From RZYY01 sp036794825 (GTDB lineage Bacteria; Bacteroidota; Bacteroidia; Bacteroidales; 4484-276), in the NCBI GenBank assembly GCA_036794825.1, contig DAIRGA010000024.1, positions 1 to 64,000 on the forward strand: 64,000 nt of DNA, written 5' to 3'. Every line of letters begins with the position of its first letter. The first letter of the stretch is position 1. Shown piece by piece: positions 52,192 through 61,106 of the stretch. Under the pieces are notes generated by a model that ran no database searches, was not told where the DNA came from, and saw only the letters and a list, made by a program, of their open reading frames with translations. The position numbers and the translations under genes were made by a program.

Positions 52192-53538
52192 ATGATTCCG
52201 AGAATATTAATGAATGAGTTAAGGGCATGGTCTCAGGAAGCTGATCGTAAGCCGCTTATTTTGCGTGGCGCCCGACAAGTTGGTAAAACCACAATCGTAA
52301 GACAATTTGCAAAAGAGTTTGACCAGTACATCGAAATGAACCTCGAAAAACCCGAGGAACGTAGAATTTTCGAGTCAGATTATTCATTTGATAAGCTGCT
52401 TGATGCTATTTTTTTTATCAAGAATGCCAACAAAAGTGTTGCGCGAACACTCATCTTTATTGATGAGGTGCAAAATTCACCTCAGGCAGTTGTCAACCTA
52501 AGGTATTTCTATGAGGAATCACCCCACCTTTTTGTTATAGCTGCGGGCTCGCTGCTTGAAACATTGATTAGCAAAAGGATTTCATTCCCTGTCGGCCGTG
52601 TTGATTACCTTGCGGTGAGGCCATGTTCTTTCAAAGAATTTCTGCTTGCAACAGGTCAGGAAAAATTTGCGGGACTAATAGATGATATTGAAATACCTGA
52701 ATACGCCCACGATATGCTCATAGAGCTATTCAGAAGATACAGTATTGTTGGTGGTATGCCAGAGGTTTTAAACCACTTTTCGCAGAACCAGGACATCAAT
52801 GCACTGGCAAAAATATATGACCGGTTAATCGTTTCCTATCAGGATGATATGGAAAAATATGCTGATACAGCACTAAAGGAAAATATACTTCGTCACATAA
52901 TGGGATCAGCATTTCAGTTTGCAGGACAACGTATTTCCTTCGACAAATTTGGCGGCTCAAACTATCGCTCACGCGAGATGAGCGAAGCATTCAAAACCCT
53001 TGAAAAAGCTATGTTGCTAAGGCTGGTCTATCCTGTTACAAGCGTTACTATACCAGCTGAAGAAAAACAGCGCCGTTCTCCAAAACTCATTTTGTTAGAT
53101 ACCGGACTGGTGAATTACACTGCAGGTACTCAAAAACAGCTTTTCATATCCCATCGAATTGACGAGGTTTATAAAGGAAAAATAGCTGAGCATATTGCTG
53201 CTCAGGAATTACTGGCGATAAAACATTCGGTGCGTGCAAAACTTAATTTCTGGGTAAGAGAAGACCGGAACTCACAGGCCGAAACCGATTTTGTATTGCC
53301 TTTCGATGACAGTCTTATCCCTTTGGAAGTAAAATCAGGAGCCGGAGGCAAATTGCGGTCACTTCAAAAGTTCATGGATGCCGCTCCGCATCATCTTACC
53401 ATACGAATCTACTCAGGCAAAATGATGATTGAGCACTTGAGTACAATTGAAGGCAAAGCGTTTAAGCTCATCAGCCTTCCCTTTTATCTGATAAGTCAGG
53501 TGGAACGCATTATTTCCAACCATTTTGACAATCAGTAA
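52192..53538 (+). CDS. AAA_14 ATPase with DUF4143 nuclease-like domain (ATPase B)
   Basis: This 448-aa protein has Walker A in RGARQVGKTT (about residue 30) and Walker B in TLIFIDEVQN (about 90), the AAA_14 type. The C-terminal DUF4143 region has an intact PD-(D/E)XK-like set (AETDFVLPF ... IPLEVKSG). It lies between kinase tails R2 and R3 and is preceded by an iteron array. Families of this kind are abundant and patchy in Bacteroidetes and archaea; the biological role is not established. The ATG at 52192 is well placed after the promoter. Confidence 0.85.
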   Translation: MIPRILMNELRAWSQEADRKPLILRGARQVGKTTIVRQFAKEFDQYIEMNLEKPEERRIFESDYSFDKLLDAIFFIKNANKSVARTLIFIDEVQNSPQAVVNLRYFYEESPHLFVIAAGSLLETLISKRISFPVGRVDYLAVRPCSFKEFLLATGQEKFAGLIDDIEIPEYAHDMLIELFRRYSIVGGMPEVLNHFSQNQDINALAKIYDRLIVSYQDDMEKYADTALKENILRHIMGSAFQFAGQRISFDKFGGSNYRSREMSEAFKTLEKAMLLRLVYPVTSVTIPAEEKQRRSPKLILLDTGLVNYTAGTQKQLFISHRIDEVYKGKIAEHIAAQELLAIKHSVRAKLNFWVREDRNSQAETDFVLPFDDSLIPLEVKSGAGGKLRSLQKFMDAAPHHLTIRIYSGKMMIEHLSTIEGKAFKLISLPFYLISQVERIISNHFDNQ

Positions 53539-53619
53539 ATTACAAAATATTATATGCTTTCGTCCTTTTCTGTTTGATAATCTTACTTCAATTTACTAAT
53601 TTAGTGGAAAACTCATGTA

Positions 53620-53703
53620 AAAATTACCATGGAGATCATTGACCTTAAAAATGAAAACGGCGAAGCGAGAGGAACACGGTTAGTGTTTGGGGCGCCTCTC
53701 TGA
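53620..53703 (+). pseudogene. Histidine-kinase 3' tail, copy R3
   Basis: KITMEIIDLKNENGEARG then TRLVFGAPL and stop, in the same orientation as R1 and R2. It lies between the 3' ends of ATPase B (plus strand) and ATPase C (minus strand). Confidence 0.75.
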
Positions 53704-53727
53704 TTGGGCTACATGCAATAGTCCCAA

Positions 53728-54975
53728 TCATTTTCCCAGCATCCATTTCCAAGCTGGAACGAACTCAATGTTACGTTGTACACCGAACCAGGAAAATTCC
53801 TCTGTTTTCTCCTCTTCCATGGTTATAATCAATAATCTGTCACACTTGAGTTTACCGGATGCTTTTAATAACGACCTGACCTCTCTGTCAAGGGTTTTGG
53901 TTTGTGTCACATCCCAACACACCTGAATAAGTTCGCTTACCTGTGTGCCAGATTGAACAACAAAATCAACCTCCTGCTGATCTCTGTCCTTCCAGTAAAA
54001 CAATTTTGAACCCTCATAAAGGCATCTTTTAAAAAGTTCGGTAGCCACAGCATTCTCAAGCAGTTTGCCCCAGTCGTTACTGAATTGAAATCCTTTGGCC
54101 TGGCGAAATCCGTTGTCGAAACAGTAAATCTTTTTATTTCCCCGCTGCTGTTCACCAACCTTAAATGAAAACAGTGAAAGCGTAAAGAAGACATAAGATT
54201 CCTCAAGGTAATGCAGGTACTTTTTTACGGTATGCACACTCGATATCTGTGTTTGATTGCAGATAGAGTTGTATGAAAATTCAGCGGTAATATTTGTCAA
54301 TAGCCACACAGCAAGATTTTCAAGGGAATCGGGCTGCCGTATTTTATATCTTTTCACGATGTCTTTGTAAAGAATCGAATCGAACAACACCTGCAGGTAC
54401 TGTTTCACATTCAGCCCTTTCATCAATGGCTCCGGGTAACCACCGCTGATGAGCCAATCATTGAACTTTTCCTTTTTTTCGGGCGCTGTTAATTCCTTTG
54501 AAAATACTGCAAGATACTCCTTGAATGAAAAGGTGAAAATGTAAACAGGCAAATGTCTTCCTGTAAGATGGGTTGCCAGCTCGCTGCTCAGCAGATTTGA
54601 GTTACTTCCGGTGATGATCAGCCGGAATCCCTGCCGCTGCAAACGATTAACGATCAGCTCCCAATCCTTGAGGTTTTGGATTTCATCCAGTAAAAGGAGA
54701 GTTGGATTGTCATAAATAGCCATGATGGCTTCGAGTATTTCATCAAAACTCTGAACCTTCGTAAGTCGTTCGTCATCCAGGTTAACGAAGCCAAACTTTT
54801 CGCCATGAACCAATTGATGCATTCCGAAAAATGATTTTCCAGCCCTTCTTGGGCCAATGATCACATGAATCATATCAGATGAACCAAAGGCAAAGCCTGA
54901 TTCTCTTGTCACATACTTTTCCTGCAACCGTTGCTCCAGTTCGCGTTTCTGATTTAATACAATATCTCGTATCAT
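53728..54975 (-). CDS. AAA_14 ATPase with degenerate DUF4143 domain (ATPase C)
   Basis: From Met10 (54975) this is a 415-aa ATPase with Walker A in IGPRRAGKSFF and Walker B in TLLLLDEIQN. The DUF4143-like tail has the Asp motif (QQEVDFVVQ), but the E-x-K position reads LIQVCWD, so nuclease chemistry is unlikely; I recall this QVC variant as a common subgroup. The ATG at 55002 overlaps the -7 box and is rejected. The gene is inverted relative to ATPases A and B but sits between kinase tails R3 and R4, which keep the plus orientation. Confidence 0.82.
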   Translation of the reverse strand: MIRDIVLNQKRELEQRLQEKYVTRESGFAFGSSDMIHVIIGPRRAGKSFFGMHQLVHGEKFGFVNLDDERLTKVQSFDEILEAIMAIYDNPTLLLLDEIQNLKDWELIVNRLQRQGFRLIITGSNSNLLSSELATHLTGRHLPVYIFTFSFKEYLAVFSKELTAPEKKEKFNDWLISGGYPEPLMKGLNVKQYLQVLFDSILYKDIVKRYKIRQPDSLENLAVWLLTNITAEFSYNSICNQTQISSVHTVKKYLHYLEESYVFFTLSLFSFKVGEQQRGNKKIYCFDNGFRQAKGFQFSNDWGKLLENAVATELFKRCLYEGSKLFYWKDRDQQEVDFVVQSGTQVSELIQVCWDVTQTKTLDREVRSLLKASGKLKCDRLLIITMEEEKTEEFSWFGVQRNIEFVPAWKWMLGK

Positions 54976-55001
54976 AAATGCAATAGAATTATTATAGTGC
55001 A

Positions 55002-55029
55002 CAAATTTACGTAATATTATGCATTACGT
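55002..55029 (-). promoter_or_regulatory. Promoter of ATPase C abutting a palindrome
   Basis: Minus-strand TAAATTTG (55002-55009) is a -7 box. ACGTAAT (55009-55015) and ATTACGT (55023-55029) form a perfect 7-bp inverted repeat directly upstream. This again suggests operator control. Confidence 0.6.
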
Positions 55030-55096
55030 TTATTTTAATGCAAAAAACTTCATACGTTCGCCAACAAAATCAAGGCTGAATCCAACAATCATATAT

Positions 55097-55191
55097 CCGA
55101 AAGCACCGCCACAAGATCACCTTGGAGATCATTGACCTGAAAGATCAGCAGGGCGAAGCGAGAGGGACGCGGGTGGTGTTTGGGATGCCGG
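55097..55191 (+). pseudogene. Histidine-kinase 3' tail, copy R4
   Basis: RKHRHKITLEIIDLKDQQG then EARGTRVVFGMPAT can be read, running into the 3' end of ATPase D. The kinase stop itself is lost at this junction. The DNA is close to R1 (for example in the AAGCACCGCC segment). Confidence 0.75.
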
Positions 55192-56319
55192 CTACTTTGA
55201 CTGCATCCAGCGCCTGAACAGAATATCATATACGCTGTAGAAAAGCTGGCCCTCTTTGGTATAGTCCGAATAGATCATTTCCTTATCTGTCAGGGCTTGC
55301 AACGACCGTAGCACGGTGGCCGGACTGCCCAGGTCATATTTTCCTATGAAAACTTTTGAAGTGGGGTAATAAACGGTTCCTTCATGGGCAATAGCCTTTA
55401 AGAGCAACCATTGCTGCTTTGTTAGAAGATCCCTGTATTTGAAAAAAACAATCTCCTGCTCCTGCAGCAACCGGGCTGCCTGTGCCTTCCAGAGTTCACT
55501 CTCCACTTCTCCGGATGCTGCAGCATACACTCTGTTACAAAGCAACTGAACATAATAAGTATGGTGATCTGCCCACTGAAGAATCGCATTAACTGTCTCC
55601 TGTCCGATTGTCATACCTGCCTTTTCGAAGTGATGCCGGATGAATGATTCATACACCTCAGCTTTAATTTTGTCAATTTTCAAAAAACCGGCGCTTTGAT
55701 AAAATGGCCGCGAAGGATCGGCGAAAAGCTGTGTCATTAAATGCTGCTGGCTGCCGGAAAAAATGAACCGGACATTGTTAAGCGACTGGATAATACTTCT
55801 CAAAAAAGCATCGGTGTTCTTTTCAGGATAATTCAGGATTTGCTGAAATTCATCAATGGCAATAACAACTTTCTGCGGATAGGCTTCAAGGTATTCGAGT
55901 ACTGATTGGATGTGCCTCTCAGCCTCACCGGGTCGGGTATCAACAGTAAGCTGAGGAAATCCTGTCAACGGATCAAATGCAATAACCGGCCTCAGCGATT
56001 TGATAAAGTCAAGTATCCTGTTGCCGGGTTTCGACTGTTCAGGAAGGGTGGAAAACACAGCAGTAGCCAGCACATTCAGAAACTCCTTCAGGTTCTCGGT
56101 TGGAAGGATATCCAGGTAGATGCCTGTATTATTTTCCGGAAGTTGTGCCAACACGTGGCGGATCAGTCCGGTCTTGCCTATCCTGCGGATTGCTATCAGT
56201 GTCGAGGACTGCCCGTTGATCAGGTTATTTTTGAGCACACCGGTTTCTTCTTCGCGATTACAGAAATATTCACTCCCCTGATAGCCGGTTGTTATGAAAG
56301 GGTTTGAAATAGACGCCAT
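55192..56319 (-). CDS. Archaeal-type AAA ATPase with winged-helix C-terminus (ATPase D)
   Basis: This 375-aa ATPase has an N-terminal FITTGYQGSEYFCNREEE segment, Walker A in AIRRIGKTGL and Walker B in VVIAIDEFQQ. It ends in a winged-helix region (LLTKQQWLLLKAIAHEG to the C-terminus) and lacks a nuclease-like tail. Its sequence and layout are closest to ATPase E at 22402. It sits between kinase tails R4 and R5 on the minus strand, with its own palindromic promoter. Function is unknown; DNA binding is inferred from the winged helix. Confidence 0.82.
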   Translation of the reverse strand: MASISNPFITTGYQGSEYFCNREEETGVLKNNLINGQSSTLIAIRRIGKTGLIRHVLAQLPENNTGIYLDILPTENLKEFLNVLATAVFSTLPEQSKPGNRILDFIKSLRPVIAFDPLTGFPQLTVDTRPGEAERHIQSVLEYLEAYPQKVVIAIDEFQQILNYPEKNTDAFLRSIIQSLNNVRFIFSGSQQHLMTQLFADPSRPFYQSAGFLKIDKIKAEVYESFIRHHFEKAGMTIGQETVNAILQWADHHTYYVQLLCNRVYAAASGEVESELWKAQAARLLQEQEIVFFKYRDLLTKQQWLLLKAIAHEGTVYYPTSKVFIGKYDLGSPATVLRSLQALTDKEMIYSDYTKEGQLFYSVYDILFRRWMQSK

Positions 56320-56340
56320 AACTGGTAAACAATTTAGATA

Positions 56341-56378
56341 TTACAATTTGTAAATTACAATTTGCAAACATAATGCAA
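56341..56378 (-). promoter_or_regulatory. Promoter and palindromic repeats of ATPase D
   Basis: TTACAATTTGTAA (56341-56353, itself palindromic) and TTACAATTTGCAA (56355-56367) are direct repeats 14 nt apart. The minus-strand -7 box TATGTTTG (56365-56372) is flanked by TTGCA (56362-56366) and TGCAA (56374-56378). The ATG is at 56319. Confidence 0.6.
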
Positions 56379-56406
56379 TTTTCTAAAACCTGGGTCTAAC
56401 ACACAA

Positions 56407-56484
56407 CCGATAATCATTTACATAAAAGATGAGAAGGGTTTAGCAAGAGGGAAGAGGGTGGTGTTTGGGATTCGGAATAACTGA
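56407..56484 (+). pseudogene. Histidine-kinase 3' tail, copy R5 (most decayed)
   Basis: IIIYIKDEKGLARGKRVV then FGIRNN and stop aligns with the last ~25 residues of the other tails, with more substitutions. It closes the ATPase array. Confidence 0.6.
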
Positions 56485-56606
56485 AAAATCATTACCGAAT
56501 TTGTACCTGACATTGCACTTCTACCTTCACAAGACTATCATGGAAAATCGTTGAAATACTGTTGCTTACCTTTAACTGAGTGGATCCGGCATTAAACTGG
56601 TTTGAT

Positions 56607-56638
56607 TTTGACGGGTTCAATGATAAAATTTACTTTTG
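56607..56638 (+). promoter_or_regulatory. Complete -33/-7 promoter of the T9SS repeat protein gene
   Basis: TTTG (56607-56610), 20 nt, then TACTTTTG (56631-56638). Transcription should start near 56645, supporting the ATG at 56688 over the GTG at 56580. Confidence 0.65.
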
Positions 56639-56687
56639 GTTGGTGATCAAAATTATCCTCATGATTATTCATCAAAACCCACACGCA

Positions 56688-59600
56688 ATGAAAAAATTAC
56701 TTCTACTCTTCACAGCCGTTCTCATCTGCTTTGCTGCTGCCACCCCGCAGTCGTGCCTGCCCGAAGGCATTACCTTCAGCACACAGGAGCAGATTGACAA
56801 TTTCCAATCCGACTACCCTGGATGTATTGAAATTGAAGGGAATTTAAAAATCCAGGGCAACGGAATTACCAATCTGAATGGATTGAGTGTGTTGACTTCC
56901 ATTGGTGGATATCTTTTCATATCAAACAACTTAATGCTTACCGACCTGATTGGATTGGATAATATCAGCGCTGTCGGGGGTAACTTTCGGATCGAAAGTA
57001 ACAATGCCCTTACCAACCTTACGGGACTCGAAAGTCTCAACCAAATTGGCGGATACATCTACATTTATCAAAACCCAAATTTGACAAGTCTTGCGGGCTT
57101 AACAAATCTGACCTCTGCCGGGGGATATATCTGGATCAGGTCAAACAATTCGCTAATTAATCTCACAGGGATGGAAGGGCTGACTTCAATAAGTAAATTC
57201 CTAACGATTAATAACAACCATGAGCTGGTTAGCCTGACCGGACTGGAAAGCCTGACTTCCATTCAGGAGTCGCTGAAAATCAATGGAAACCCAGTGCTGG
57301 CAAACCTTACAGGGCTGGATAATCTCACTGCCGTTGGGGGTAGTCTTGAAATTCAAACAAATAGCGCACTAATCAATCTGGCGGGATTGGAAGGGTTAAC
57401 AACCATCGGTGGCCCACTTTTTATAACAGAGAACATTTCTCTTACAAGCCTTGCCGGACTGGATAATCTGGTTACCATCGGGGGATATTTGAGGATAAAC
57501 AATAACGCATCCCTGACCAGTCTGATAGGGATGGTTAATCTAACCTCGATCGGGGGTAATCTTGAAATACATTCCAATTCTGCCCTTACCGACCTGGCAG
57601 GGCTGGATAATATTGATGCCGCCTCCATTACAAATCTATCCATCATAGACAACCCGACATTGGCCTCATGCAGCGTGCAAAGCATCTGTGATTACCTGGT
57701 TATGCCAAACGGAACCGTAACAATCTCCAACAATGCAACTGGTTGCAGTACCATTTACGAAATATCAGAATTATGTGACATTATCCTATCCTGTTTGCCC
57801 AATGGTATAATATTTAGCACACAGGAGCAAATCAATAATTTCCAGACTAACTATCCCGGGTGTACTATGATTGAAGGAAACGTGAAAATTCAGGGCGCCG
57901 GCATTACCAATTTGAATGGGTTGAGTGTTTTGTCAGCTATTGGTGGAAATCTTGATATTCAGTTGAATTCTGCTCTGACAAGCCTAAACGGTCTGGAAGG
58001 TTTGACCTCAATCGGTGGTTCCCTTTGGATACGCAATAATTATTCACTGACCAGCCTGACAGGATTGGATAATCTGACATATGTCGGTACTTCTCTAATA
58101 TTAAACAACAACACCGCTTTATCTGCCTGCAACACTGATTGGCTGTGCAACGTACCTGAAATTGTTAATGGCAGTGTAGCAATTCAGAACAACGCCCAGG
58201 GGTGCGCAAGCCTGGTTGAGGCTGCCCTCTCCTGCGGTGGTATGTCTTGCCTTCCAAATGGAGTCCATAACTTTTTATTACAAAATGACGTTGATAACTT
58301 TTCAGTGGCATTTCCTGGCTGCAATTCAACAGGCTCAGTTGAAGTTACCGGAAATGTAAATAACCTGAATGGTTTAGGGGTGCTGTCTTCCATCAACGGA
58401 AACTTGAGCATACACAGTGCTCCTTACCTGTCAAGCCTGACAGGATTGAATAATCTGGATTTCATTGGGGGTTATTTAGGTATGGGCAATACGACTCTGA
58501 TCAACATGGAAGGATTGGATGGTTTAAACTCCATTGGGGGCTCCTTTTCTGTGGCCGTAAACCCTTCCTTAATCAACTTTGTCGGTTTAGAAAACCTTAC
58601 TACTATCGGTGGCGGTCTTTATTTTGGAAATCAATGGAACGGTGGAAATCCTTCCCTGTCCAGCATGGATGGACTGGACAATCTTACCTCTATTGGGGGT
58701 GGTATGGAACTTTGGAATAATCCATTGTTGAACAACCTGTCGGGACTAAACAGTTTGACTTCAATAGGAGGTGATATTCTGTTTTGGGGAAACATCTCCC
58801 TGACAAGCCTTTCGGGGCTAAGCAATGTTAATTCTTTAGGAGGAGGTTTAGGGATTCATTTCTGCTCATCCCTCAGCGACCTTACAGGTTTGGAGGGGCT
58901 TACTTCTATACCGGGCGAATTCAATTTAAGTAATAACAATTCCCTTACAAGTCTGGAGGGTCTCGACAATCTTACTGCTTTTGGGAGTTATGTAACAATA
59001 GGATCTATAAATAACGGAAATCAGTCCCTTGCCAGCCTGGTAGGTTTAGAGAAGCTTACCTCCATCGGCGCTTCTCTGGATATTTCTTCTAACCATCTCC
59101 TGAACAGCTTATCGGGGTTGGAAAACCTGACATCAATAGGGGGATCGCTGTGGATAACAGATAATTCTTCACTGACGGATATTTTCCATTTGGAAAATCT
59201 TAAGTCATTGGGGGACAGGCTATATATATCAGGTAACCCTTTACTGACAAGTCTTTCCGGGCTGGATAGCATTAATGCCGGTTCCATCACCAACTTAACT
59301 ATTTTCTATAATTCCTCCTTATCCACCTGCCATGTGCAAAGCATCTGCGATTACCTGGCTGCGCCCAGTGGAACTGTCAACATTTCTAACAACGCCCCCG
59401 GCTGCAACAGCCCTGCAGAGGTTATCGAAGCTTGCATAATTACAGTGGAAGAAATTACGCAATCGGAAAGCTTCTCCATTTTTCCCAATCCCGCCAACGA
59501 CCGGCTGACTGTTCAACTTTTACTGGAAAAACCAGAATCCATTCGCATCGCCATACTAAATGCCGCAGGGCAACAGATGGCCTTGATAACCGATGATCAG

Positions 59601-59717
59601 TCAAAAGCAGGAGAATACCGGACTGAGATTGACATTTCAAAATGGCCGGTGGGGGTTTATTTGTGCCGGATGCAGATAGGGAATGAAACAAACACAGTCA
59701 AAATACTGAAGTACTAA
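56688..59717 (+). CDS. Secreted LRR/receptor-L-like repeat protein with T9SS sorting domain
   Basis: From 56688 this 1009-aa protein has a signal peptide (MKKLLLLFTAVLICFAAATP). The body is about 30 repeats of 22-24 residues with the pattern LTSIGGxLxIxNNxxLTxLxGLxNL, like receptor-L-domain or bacterial LRR solenoids. Three sections each open with CLPxGIxFSTQEQIDNF-like or CLPNGVHNF segments and close with SIC..L-type caps. It ends with a T9SS sorting domain (FSIFPNPANDRLTV to VKILKY). It is probably a surface binding protein. A remnant of a close relative lies at 49953-50276. Ligand unknown. Confidence 0.88.
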   Translation: MKKLLLLFTAVLICFAAATPQSCLPEGITFSTQEQIDNFQSDYPGCIEIEGNLKIQGNGITNLNGLSVLTSIGGYLFISNNLMLTDLIGLDNISAVGGNFRIESNNALTNLTGLESLNQIGGYIYIYQNPNLTSLAGLTNLTSAGGYIWIRSNNSLINLTGMEGLTSISKFLTINNNHELVSLTGLESLTSIQESLKINGNPVLANLTGLDNLTAVGGSLEIQTNSALINLAGLEGLTTIGGPLFITENISLTSLAGLDNLVTIGGYLRINNNASLTSLIGMVNLTSIGGNLEIHSNSALTDLAGLDNIDAASITNLSIIDNPTLASCSVQSICDYLVMPNGTVTISNNATGCSTIYEISELCDIILSCLPNGIIFSTQEQINNFQTNYPGCTMIEGNVKIQGAGITNLNGLSVLSAIGGNLDIQLNSALTSLNGLEGLTSIGGSLWIRNNYSLTSLTGLDNLTYVGTSLILNNNTALSACNTDWLCNVPEIVNGSVAIQNNAQGCASLVEAALSCGGMSCLPNGVHNFLLQNDVDNFSVAFPGCNSTGSVEVTGNVNNLNGLGVLSSINGNLSIHSAPYLSSLTGLNNLDFIGGYLGMGNTTLINMEGLDGLNSIGGSFSVAVNPSLINFVGLENLTTIGGGLYFGNQWNGGNPSLSSMDGLDNLTSIGGGMELWNNPLLNNLSGLNSLTSIGGDILFWGNISLTSLSGLSNVNSLGGGLGIHFCSSLSDLTGLEGLTSIPGEFNLSNNNSLTSLEGLDNLTAFGSYVTIGSINNGNQSLASLVGLEKLTSIGASLDISSNHLLNSLSGLENLTSIGGSLWITDNSSLTDIFHLENLKSLGDRLYISGNPLLTSLSGLDSINAGSITNLTIFYNSSLSTCHVQSICDYLAAPSGTVNISNNAPGCNSPAEVIEACIITVEEITQSESFSIFPNPANDRLTVQLLLEKPESIRIAILNAAGQQMALITDDQSKAGEYRTEIDISKWPVGVYLCRMQIGNETNTVKILKY

Positions 59718-60200
59718 TCCCTGATTAAAGACCTCTGATCTCTCTGTGAAACTCTGTGTAACCTCTGTGGTTCTCTGTGTTACAAAAGAAAATCCAAAAC
59801 AGTTACACAGAGAAACACGGAGAAGGCACAGAGGACCACAGAGAATAGAACAAGAATTCAAAAGGGTCAAAATTCTATTGAACTAATCCCTGATTAAAGA
59901 CCTCTGATCTCTCTGTGAAACTCTGTGTAACCCCAGTGGTTCTCTGTGTTACAAAAGAAAATCCAAAAAAGTTACACAGAGAAACACGGAGAAGGCACAG
60001 AGGACCACAGAGAATAGAACAAGAATTCAAAAGGGTCAAAATTCTATTGAACTAATCCCTGATTAAAGACCTCTGATCTCTCTGTGAAACTCTGTGTAAC
60101 CCCAGTGGTTCTCTGTGTTACAAAAGAAAATCCAAAAAAGTTACACAGAGAAACACGGAGAGGGCGCAGAGGGCCACGGAGGGTACAATACTCAGTTTTG
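59713..60200. repeat. 169-bp tandem repeat, about 2.9 copies, with internal inverted repeat
   Basis: Copies begin at 59713, 59882 and 60051, an exact 169-bp period; the first and second differ at only a few positions and the third is truncated. Each contains word-like arms (TTCTCTGTGTTAC and GTTACACAGAGAA) that can fold around an ~18-nt loop, plus further CTCTGTG/CACAGAG words. It fills the gap between the repeat-protein stop and the kinase stop, so it could also terminate both genes. Confidence 0.85.
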
Positions 60201-60215
60201 ACGGCATCTACAGAC

Positions 60216-61106
60216 TTACAACGGTATCCTCAAAATAACCCTTGTACCGCAAGCTTCACCCTTTTCATCCTCTAAATCAATTACATCGAGGGTGATTTTG
60301 AGTTTTTGCCGTTTGTTGAGGTGATTGATGCGATCAATAATCGTTTGGGTGGCCATTGGTTTGTGATCCTTGTGGTACAAAAGTCTTAGTTCCTCTGCCT
60401 TCCGACGACCAATGCCGTTATCTTCAATTTCCACTTCGATGAATTGGCCACTGCGTTTGAAGTTGACTGTAATGCCTCCCGGCGCACTTAAATGCTTTAT
60501 CCCGTGTTCAATAGCATTTTCGAGGAATGGCTGAAGCAGCATCACCGGAAACTCGGTAAATCCATCGTCCAGGGATGGATCAACATTGATAAAATAATCG
60601 AAACGGTTGCTGAACCGCAATCTTTGCAAAGCAAGATAGCTTTCGATAGTCTTAACCTCGGTGTTAATATCCACAGTATCATTAAAAGAACTATGAAGCA
60701 CACTTCTGACGAGGGCTGAGAATTTTCCAAGATAACCGGATGCCAGTTCAACATCATCGTTGATGAGTAAATTCTGAATGCTCGACAGCGAGTTGAAAAT
60801 GAAGTGGGGATTCATTTGCAGCCGCAACACCTTTAGCTGAAGGTCGGTCTTTTCCTGCAGCGCTTTTATCTGCTTATTCCTGTAAATGAGAATGGTCATC
60901 AATCCGCCCATCACGAACATTCCTATCAGCGAAAAAACAAATAGTATGGCTTGCCCTTTTGTCAATCCCCGGTCTTCGCTGTGTACGACAGATGATTCGG
61001 ATCTGGTTTCGGCGCCGTGGCTCCACGCTAGATTGCCGTTCACCGTTCCGTAAAAAGATGAAAAAACAACAAGTAAAATATTTAATATCAGGGTTTTAAT
61101 TAGCAT
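60216..61106 (-). CDS. LytS-type sensor histidine kinase
   Basis: This 296-aa kinase has an N-terminal signal-like helix, one clear transmembrane helix (about 52-74, AILFVFSLIGMFVMGGLM), then the His_kinase domain with the phospho-acceptor His in LQMNPHFIFNSL and a HATPase domain (N-box NAIEHGIKH; G-box IEVEIEDNGIGRRKAEE). The short N-terminus gives little periplasmic sensing surface. It lies downstream of its LytTR partner on the same strand. Its C-terminus is the intact counterpart of tails R1-R5 but is only distantly similar at DNA level, so it was not their direct source. Confidence 0.92.
   Translation of the reverse strand: MLIKTLILNILLVVFSSFYGTVNGNLAWSHGAETRSESSVVHSEDRGLTKGQAILFVFSLIGMFVMGGLMTILIYRNKQIKALQEKTDLQLKVLRLQMNPHFIFNSLSSIQNLLINDDVELASGYLGKFSALVRSVLHSSFNDTVDINTEVKTIESYLALQRLRFSNRFDYFINVDPSLDDGFTEFPVMLLQPFLENAIEHGIKHLSAPGGITVNFKRSGQFIEVEIEDNGIGRRKAEELRLLYHKDHKPMATQTIIDRINHLNKRQKLKITLDVIDLEDEKGEACGTRVILRIPL

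Noticed and set aside
56580..56687. 36-residue N-terminal extension of the T9SS repeat protein
   Set aside because: It starts at GTG and contains the promoter; the signal peptide begins at 56688.
59713..60200. Tandem repeat considered as a CRISPR array or coding repeat
   Set aside because: The 169-bp unit repeats in full with no unique spacers and contains stops in the frames checked.
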